A stretch of DNA of 44,547 bases from Candidatus Rokuibacteriota bacterium (GTDB lineage Bacteria > Methylomirabilota > Methylomirabilia > Rokubacteriales > CSP1-6). This document shows, piece after piece, positions 39,958-44,547 of this stretch. Under the pieces are notes generated by a model. That model saw nothing but the letters and a program-made list of their open reading frames with translations. It was not told where the DNA came from and did not search any database. Made by a program: the position numbers and the translations under genes. Position 1 is the stretch's first letter; each line of letters starts with the position of its first letter. Where the stretch lies: assembly GCA_003221615.1 (NCBI GenBank), contig QHSQ01000117.1, positions 1 to 44,547 on the forward strand. The letters run 5' to 3'.

Positions 39958-40890
39958 TCAGCACGACCTGAGGAAGAATCCCACCGCGGCGCTCGCGAGC
40001 GCGACCCCGGCGGCGGCGAAGAGCCAGCCGAATCGGTCCCAGAAGCCGAGGTCGCCCGCGACGAGGACCTTGCGCGGCGCGCTCATGGTCTCGTCCAGGT
40101 AGGCAATCGCCTGGCTGACGATCGACCGATCGACGCGGCGTTTATGGTCCGCGTACGCGAACAGAAGGCAGTGGTCGGCGAGGACGTTGATGAGTCGCGG
40201 AATCCCGCCGGAATACCGCGCGATCCGCCTGATCGCGCGGTCGGTGAACAGAGCCATGTCGGGCGCGCCCGCCACCTGCAGCCGGGTGCGGATGTACTCG
40301 TGAGTGTCGCCGGTGCCGAGCGGCGGGACGTGGCAGCGAAGGCTGATCCGCCGCCTGATGTGACGAAGAGCGGGATGATCGATTTTGGCCGCGAGCTCCG
40401 GCTGCCCGACCAGCAGGACCTCGAGCAGTTTGCTGGGCGCGCCCTCGGCGGTCGCAAGCAGGCTGATTCGCTCGAGTCTCGCCGCGTCGAGGTTCTGCGC
40501 CTCGTCAATGATGATGATGGTCTTCTGACCGGCGCGCTCACGCTCGAGCAGGAAGCGCCTGAGCGCGGCGAGCCGCCGCTCCGGCGATTCCTCGGGCTTG
40601 GCGATTCCCAGGTCCTCGAGCAGCCATTCGACGATGCCGTCGAACGACAAGGCCGTGTTGAAGACATACGACACCGCGGTGTCCTCGTCGAGGCGCTGGT
40701 GAAGGGCCCGCAACAGCGTGGTCTTGCCCGTGCCGGCCTTGCCGGTCAGGACGATGAAGCCTCCGCGTTCGCGAGGGCCGTGCTGAAACTGATCGAGGAC
40801 CTCGCGGTGTCCCGAGCCTATGTAGAGAAATCTCGGGTCCGGTGTCATGTTGAACGGGTTCTCGTTGAGCCCGAAGAAACTCAGATACAT
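39958..40890 (-). CDS. ExeA-like AAA ATPase with C-terminal membrane anchor
   Basis: A 310-aa ATPase of the ExeA/MSHA-MshM type. It opens with MYLSFFGLNENPFNMTPDPR and FLYIGSGHREVLDQF, the standard ExeA N-terminus. Walker A is LTGKAGTGKTTLLRAL (about 45-60), Walker B TIIIIDEAQNLD, then the sensor region VGQPELAAKI and SGGIPRLINVLADHCLLFAY. A single membrane helix near residues 285-305 (WLFAAAGVALASAAVGFFL) ends the protein. Relatives assist type II secretion, pilus or exopolysaccharide systems (the XrtA/PEP-CTERM-associated ATPase is similar). No secretion or EPS partners lie next to it. The MYLSFF ATG was chosen over one six codons upstream because it fits the family. Confidence 0.88.
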   Translation of the reverse strand: MYLSFFGLNENPFNMTPDPRFLYIGSGHREVLDQFQHGPRERGGFIVLTGKAGTGKTTLLRALHQRLDEDTAVSYVFNTALSFDGIVEWLLEDLGIAKPEESPERRLAALRRFLLERERAGQKTIIIIDEAQNLDAARLERISLLATAEGAPSKLLEVLLVGQPELAAKIDHPALRHIRRRISLRCHVPPLGTGDTHEYIRTRLQVAGAPDMALFTDRAIRRIARYSGGIPRLINVLADHCLLFAYADHKRRVDRSIVSQAIAYLDETMSAPRKVLVAGDLGFWDRFGWLFAAAGVALASAAVGFFLRSC

Positions 40891-41203
40891 GACACCGGCA
40901 CCACGCACCCACGTTCGTGCTGCCTGACATCACAGTCAAGGTCTCGTTTCTCTGTGAGAAATGCGGCCTTCGCGAGGGATCACGCGACAATCTCCCCTGG
41001 AATCAGGGAATCCGGCGGAGCAGGGCGCGGAACCCAGGAAAACGGCGACATTTCGGTGACGCCGCCCTCCGAGCCCGCATCAGATGGGGCGTTTCACCGT
41101 TTGTGGATATCGGTGGGCAAGTGGATAAGCCGCCATGTCCCGGGGTTGGGTATGCAGAAAAACTTCGTGAGATCGGCGGTCGTCACGCTATGAATGGGGC
41201 GAT
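40891..41203. other. Divergent intergenic region, 313 nt
   Basis: The gap between the ExeA-like gene and the rightward one-TM protein gene. It is clearly less GC-rich than the rest. It holds a 6-bp hairpin at 40947-40961, DnaA-box-like TGTGGATAT at 41102-41110 and GTGGATAAG at 41121-41129 (the same 11-mer as near 4300), and no convincing gene. A short plus-strand frame across it (40917-41207) is Cys/Arg-rich and unlike a protein. Confidence 0.5.
40947..40961. promoter_or_regulatory. Inverted repeat TTTCTC-TGT-GAGAAA
   Basis: A perfect 6-bp inverted repeat with a 3-nt centre, extendable by a G-T and a C-G pair. It lies about 60 nt upstream of the ExeA-like start, in the right place for an operator. 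No factor is known. Confidence 0.4.
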
Positions 41204-41764
41204 TTGAGCAGCGGAGAGTCGCGGGGGCTCGCCAACGCAGCATCGTCGGCGGGATCAGGCGTCGTGGCCAGACGCCTGTGCGTCGTCTCTCGCAATCCGC
41301 TCGTGTCCGGAGTGTTCATCGCGGGCCTCACGTCCCTGGTGGGCTCGCGCGATGAGCTGGAGATCGTCGTGGACCGGCGCCGCAACGATCCGGCGAGCGA
41401 TCAGCCGTCGGTCGAACGCCGCCAGCGATCGAACGTCGTTCGGGCGCTGGAGCGCGACGGGTTCGCGGTCGTCCCGGTGCCACCCGCTCGGGCTCCCGGA
41501 GATCTCGGTGCGCCGAGCGAGCGCCTTCGCGTCGAGCAGGCCTACGAGCACCGGCTCGAGCGGCTGCTTCGCTTCAAGCACCGCCGGACCGTCCGCCTCA
41601 AGCGGTGGCTGATGCTCTCCGCCCTGCTGAACGCGATCTTCGCCCTGTTCTTGCTCGCGCCGCCAGCGAAGGCTCTTCTGCAGAAGACGCGACCCGCCGC
41701 TCCGGTCTCGTCGATTCGTTCACCGGTCACGCCGAGCCCCGTCTCCAGTTCGCCGTCGCCCTGA
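41204..41764 (+). CDS. Conserved one-TM protein of unknown function
   Basis: A 186-aa protein with no named family. Residues 20-60 (ARRLCVVSRNPLVSGVF, then DELEIVVDRRRND) form a small alpha/beta-like domain resembling a receiver N-terminus without phosphorylation residues. A charged middle follows, then RLERLLRFKHRRTVRLKRW and one membrane helix near residues 150-167 (MLSALLNAIFALFLLAPP). The C-terminus is a Pro/Ser/Val-rich tail. Similar DELEI-DRRR proteins are, to my memory, common in this kind of soil genome. The TTG start at 41204 is preceded by GGGG. It is divergent from the ExeA-like gene and may be functionally linked with it. Confidence 0.62.
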   Translation: MSSGESRGLANAASSAGSGVVARRLCVVSRNPLVSGVFIAGLTSLVGSRDELEIVVDRRRNDPASDQPSVERRQRSNVVRALERDGFAVVPVPPARAPGDLGAPSERLRVEQAYEHRLERLLRFKHRRTVRLKRWLMLSALLNAIFALFLLAPPAKALLQKTRPAAPVSSIRSPVTPSPVSSSPSP

Positions 41765-41816
41765 GGCCGGAGCGCGCGGGGCGAGCGACGGTGCTCGCGC
41801 CGAGGTCGCCTGAGGT

Positions 41817-42722
41817 CTACGCGGAGCTCGGCCCCTGGATGCGGAGCACGACCGGGGGCTCCGTCTCGAGCTGGAGCGTCGTGTGGTCGATGCCGAAGCG
41901 GGCGTGCATGACGGCGTGGAGCGTCTCGAGCAGGCGTTCGCTGTCGCGGACGTCGTCGACGACGACGTGGGCGCTCATCGCTTCGCGCTCGGAGGTGAGC
42001 GTCCACACGTGCAGGTCGTGGACTCTGCGCACGCCCGCGACGGAGCACAACGCGTCCTCGATCTCGCGCAGGTTCAGATGGGCCGGCGTGCCCTCCAGGA
42101 GCACGTTGACCGCCTGCGTGAGCAGCCGCCACGTCCGGGGGACGATGACCAGGGCGATGGCGCCGCTGACGAGCGGATCGGCGAGCGTCCAGCCGGTCAC
42201 CACCACCAGGGCCGCGGCGATCACCACCCCGATGGAGCTCAGCGCGTCGCCGAGCACCTCGAGGTATGCCGCGCGGACGTTGAGGCTCGTTGCGGCGGCG
42301 CCGTGGAGCAGGGCGGCGCACACCAGGTTCACCACGAGGCCCACGGCCGCGATGCCCAGCATGGGCCCGCCGAGGATTGCCGGCGGCACCAGGAGACGGC
42401 GGTAGGTCTCGAGCAGGATCGCGCCCGCGACCACGAGCAGCACCACCGCATTGACGAACGCCGCGAGGATCTCGGCTCGGTAGTAGCCGTAGGTCTTGGC
42501 TGGCGTCGGTGGGCGTCCGGCGATCCAGATCGCGAAAAGCGCGAGTCCGAGACCACCGGCGTCGGCGAGCATGTGGCCGGCATCGGCCAGGAGCGCGAGG
42601 CTGCCCGACCAGAGGGCGCCGGCGACTTCGATGACGAGGAATCCGCACGTCAGCGCCAGGGTCGCGGTCAGCCGCCCTCGCGAGCGCGCCGCGGCGGTCT
42701 GGCGGTGTGCGCGCGCATCCAT
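41817..42722 (-). CDS. Cation diffusion facilitator (CDF) metal exporter
   Basis: A 301-aa six-helix CDF transporter of the ZitB/CzcD group that moves Zn or similar divalent ions out of the cytoplasm against protons. Helix 2 carries LALLADAGHMLADAGG. Helix 5 carries AAYLEVLGDALSSIG, where the Zn-type H-x3-D is E-x3-D, which could widen or shift metal choice. The C-terminal cytoplasmic domain (about 205-295) has RVHDLHVWTLTSEREAMSAHVV and HARFGIDHTTLQLE, the metal-sensing dimer domain. The N-terminal tail has His/Arg. No metal regulator gene is adjacent. Confidence 0.92.
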   Translation of the reverse strand: MDARAHRQTAAARSRGRLTATLALTCGFLVIEVAGALWSGSLALLADAGHMLADAGGLGLALFAIWIAGRPPTPAKTYGYYRAEILAAFVNAVVLLVVAGAILLETYRRLLVPPAILGGPMLGIAAVGLVVNLVCAALLHGAAATSLNVRAAYLEVLGDALSSIGVVIAAALVVVTGWTLADPLVSGAIALVIVPRTWRLLTQAVNVLLEGTPAHLNLREIEDALCSVAGVRRVHDLHVWTLTSEREAMSAHVVVDDVRDSERLLETLHAVMHARFGIDHTTLQLETEPPVVLRIQGPSSA

Positions 42723-42761
42723 CGTGCGGATCGTAGCAGGTTCCGGCGCCGAATCGCTCCT

Positions 42762-43340
42762 TCAGTCGTGGTCGTCGACGTCGCTCCAGGTGAACCCGAT
42801 GAAGAGCAGCACCGTGTACTTGTCCAGCTTCGCGCGGCCGGTGGCGATCGGCGGCGCATGAACGATCGCGTCGGTCTTGCCGTCGAACTCGTAGAGCCGA
42901 AGCTCGGCGACGCCCCGATTGCGCTGCCACTTGAAGATCGCGATCTCCGGAACCGGCACGTTCACCACCGGCGCCTGGAACGCGGGAATTCCCAACAGGG
43001 TCTGGTCGTTGTCGGTGCCGAGGACGCTCGCGAAGGCCTTGACCTTGAGGTCGGGCGACTCCGACACGGTGCGCACCCCCTGGGCCCTGAGCCACGTGAC
43101 GACGAACTCCTTGATCAGGGCTTCGGGTCCGGCGTGATGAAAGACCTCCACCGTGACGGTCTGGCTCTTCAACCGCGCGATGTCCAGTTGGCTCAGCGCG
43201 CGCTCGAGGGAGCGGATCAGCAGCTGCTGGGTGACACCGGAGGGCAGCGTCGGGGGCGGCACGGGCGACAGTGAGCAGGCGCCGAGCGCGAGGCAGACAG
43301 ACAAGGTCATGACGGACCGGAGTCGCTCGAGGTCGACCAT
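42762..43340 (-). CDS. Predicted lipoprotein of unknown function
   Basis: A 192-aa exported protein whose signal peptide ends in the lipobox LGAC (Cys22). The mature part has a Pro-rich linker (SPVPPPTLPSG) and then a mixed alpha/beta domain with VTVEVFHHAGPEALIKEF and KWQRNRGVAELRLYEF. It has no recognisable catalytic motif. There is some resemblance to small outer-membrane lipoproteins with a ligand- or peptide-binding domain, but I do not assign a family. It lies 39 nt from the CDF gene in the same direction and is divergent from the alpha/beta hydrolase. Confidence 0.68.
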   Translation of the reverse strand: MVDLERLRSVMTLSVCLALGACSLSPVPPPTLPSGVTQQLLIRSLERALSQLDIARLKSQTVTVEVFHHAGPEALIKEFVVTWLRAQGVRTVSESPDLKVKAFASVLGTDNDQTLLGIPAFQAPVVNVPVPEIAIFKWQRNRGVAELRLYEFDGKTDAIVHAPPIATGRAKLDKYTVLLFIGFTWSDVDDHD

Positions 43341-43382
43341 CGCCGATATCTAGAAGTCTACGACCGCCTGCTAGAATCGATT

Positions 43383-44207
43383 ATGCACCAGGATCGAACG
43401 ATCGTACTGCAAGGCCGGCGGTTTCACTATACGGAATGGGGCGCGCCGACGGCGCCCGCGCTGATCATGCTGCACGGGGTGACCGGCCACGCGCGGACCT
43501 GGGACGAGGAAGCGGCCGCGCTCGCCTCTCGCTATCGTGTGCTCGCCCTCGATCAGCGCGGCCACGGCGATTCCGACCCAGCGCCCCACGCGGACTACAC
43601 GGTGGCGGCGCTGTCGGCCGACCTGACCGCGTTCGCCGACTCCCTGCGGATCACGCGGGCCTCGATCGTCGGGCTGTCGATGGGCGGGCGCGTGGCGATC
43701 GCCTTTGCGGGCCAGGCGCCGCAGCGTGTCGAGCGGCTGGTCGTCGTCGACATCGGGCCCGACATCTCCGAGGCCGGACTGGTCCGGGTCGGCACCCTCA
43801 TGGCGAAATCCCCGGAGCTGTTCACGAGCGTCGACCACGCGCTGGCCTTCCACCGCGTGACCAACCCGCTCTACACCGAGGCGATGCTGCTCCATCGGGT
43901 CCAGCACGGCACGAAGCCTGTGGAGGGCGGGTTCACCTGGAAATACGACCGCGGCCTGCGCGAGGCCGTGCGCTCGGGCACCTGGCGCGATCCGATCGAT
44001 CTCTGGCCCCTCTGGCGGGGCATCGCCTGCCCGATTCTGTTGGTGCGTGGGGGCGACTCCGACGTGCTGTCGCCCGAGATCGCCAAGCGCATGGTCGAGG
44101 AGAATCCTAACACTCGCCTCGCCGAGATCGCTGGCGCCGGCCACACGGTCCCCGGCGACCAACCCCTGGCCTTCCGCACCCTCCTCAACGAGTTCCTCGC
44201 GACCTGA
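43383..44207 (+). CDS. Alpha/beta hydrolase
   Basis: A 274-aa alpha/beta-hydrolase-fold enzyme. It has LIMLHGVTGHARTWD (oxyanion hole HG), LALDQRGHGDSD, the nucleophile elbow VGLSMGGRVAI (Ser about 100), an acid in VRGGDSDVLSP and the catalytic His in AGAGHTVPGDQP. This is the pattern of esterases, C-C hydrolases and haloperoxidase-like lactonases; the substrate is open. TAGAAT at 43372-43377, six bases before the ATG, resembles a -10 box and would give a leaderless mRNA. There is no Shine-Dalgarno sequence in front of the ATG, which agrees with that. Confidence 0.9.
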   Translation: MHQDRTIVLQGRRFHYTEWGAPTAPALIMLHGVTGHARTWDEEAAALASRYRVLALDQRGHGDSDPAPHADYTVAALSADLTAFADSLRITRASIVGLSMGGRVAIAFAGQAPQRVERLVVVDIGPDISEAGLVRVGTLMAKSPELFTSVDHALAFHRVTNPLYTEAMLLHRVQHGTKPVEGGFTWKYDRGLREAVRSGTWRDPIDLWPLWRGIACPILLVRGGDSDVLSPEIAKRMVEENPNTRLAEIAGAGHTVPGDQPLAFRTLLNEFLAT

Positions 44208-44250
44208 CAGACGCCGGCGGCGCGACGGCGGGTCAGTGGGCACGAAGAGG

Positions 44251-44547
44251 CTAGCGTTCGCGCAGCTTGCGTGCAGCGTCGGCACGCATCTGCTGCATGG
44301 CGCGCGTCTCCTGGTCGGAGTAGCGCTCCTCGGTCCACGGGTCGGCGTGCATGTGGTAGCCGTTCTGCTCCCAGAACCCGGGCGGATTGACGTCGAGGAA
44401 CTCGAAGGCGCGGAGCCACTTCGAGCTTTTCCAGAAGTAGAGCTTGGGCAGGACCAGGCGCATCGGACCGCCGTGGTCGGGCTCGAGGTCGCGACCGTTG
44501 TGCTTGAGCGCAAGGATCACATCGTCCTGCACGAGATCGACGAGCGC
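44251..44547 (-). CDS. Sulfite-oxidase-like molybdopterin oxidoreductase, C-terminal part (cut by window end)
   Basis: The frame is open at the right edge, so only the last 98 codons are visible. The sequence DDVILALKHNGRDLEPDHGG followed by PMRLVLPKLYFWKSSKWLRA is the C-terminal part of the oxidoreductase molybdopterin-binding domain of the YedY/MsrP and sulfite-oxidase-like family, with GGPMRLV and KSSKWL as the strongest matches. GFWEQNGYHMHADPWTEERY is the typical end. Such enzymes use a Mo-cofactor to reduce or oxidise S- or N-oxides. The catalytic Cys lies outside the window. Confidence 0.85.
   Translation of the reverse strand, partial: ALVDLVQDDVILALKHNGRDLEPDHGGPMRLVLPKLYFWKSSKWLRAFEFLDVNPPGFWEQNGYHMHADPWTEERYSDQETRAMQQMRADAARKLRER

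Noticed and set aside
40917..41207. A short plus-strand frame in the ExeA intergenic region
   Set aside because: Composition unlike a protein and no ribosome-binding site; it covers inverted repeats and DnaA-like boxes.
1..44547. CRISPR arrays, tRNA, rRNA, insertion sequences or prophage genes
   Set aside because: I looked for regular repeats, cloverleaf ends, rRNA cores and transposase or integrase motifs and saw none.

Overview
The window is about 44.5 kb of GC-rich (roughly two thirds G+C), densely packed bacterial chromosome. Genes often meet by 4-nt stop/start overlaps. Typical content is ABC uptake systems for peptides and branched-chain amino acids, acyl-CoA enzymes, an amidohydrolase, a UGSC-type selenoprotein and an ExeA-like ATPase. 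This would suit an uncultured soil or subsurface heterotroph such as Candidatus Rokubacteria/Methylomirabilota, but that is inference from gene content and style; no rRNA or other phylogenetic marker is present. I saw no tRNA, rRNA, CRISPR array or transposase.

Layout. 0-3.7 kb: a peptide-type ABC importer (substrate-binding protein cut by the window edge, then two permeases). 3.7-9.7 kb: a single-domain response regulator, then (reading leftwards from 9.7 kb) an operon of an unrecognised 344-aa protein, a UGSC selenoprotein with in-frame UGA, a YheT-like hydrolase, a TTC38-like TPR protein and a 5'-nucleotidase lipoprotein. 9.8-13.2 kb: MFS exporter, TauE/SafE permease, FlK-like thioesterase, Nudix hydrolase and a small membrane protein. 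13.1-19.0 kb: a complete LivK-H-M-G-F importer behind a plausible sigma-70 promoter, ending in an M20-family N-carbamoyl amino acid hydrolase. 19.0-23.7 kb: an EEP-fold hydrolase, an alkaline-phosphatase-superfamily protein and, divergently, a one-chain fusion of two acyl-CoA dehydrogenase modules. This is followed by a CaiB/BaiF CoA-transferase gene that stops after 48 codons.

24.0-36.7 kb is the most interesting part: a 12-gene leftward operon. In transcription order it encodes a flippase, a 2-epi-5-epi-valiolone synthase (EEVS)-type sugar phosphate cyclase, a ROK sugar kinase, a DegT-type aminotransferase, a GH4-like NAD enzyme, a Gfo/Idh/MocA oxidoreductase, a methyltransferase, a cupin, a nucleotidyltransferase fused to a degenerate Nudix domain, a glycosyltransferase and two SDR epimerase/reductases. 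This matches, class for class, the logic of C7-cyclitol (acarbose/validamycin-type) pathways: cyclise, phosphorylate, activate with nucleotide, aminate, transfer. Here, however, it is tied to a lipid-glycan flippase. I propose that it makes a nucleotide-activated aminocyclitol or carba-sugar built into a surface or lipid-linked glycan. The truncated CaiB gene at its left edge suggests the cluster was inserted or rearranged here.

36.9-44.5 kb returns to household genes: ClpS, an unrecognised polytopic membrane protein, a UxaA/GarD-family hydro-lyase, an ExeA-like ATPase divergent from an unrecognised one-TM protein, a CDF metal exporter, a lipoprotein, an alpha/beta hydrolase, and the C-terminus of a sulfite-oxidase-like molybdoenzyme cut by the right edge.

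Two genes (YheT-like and livH) have no usable ATG/GTG/TTG. Both could start at AUA within an AUAG/AUAA overlap with the preceding stop codon.
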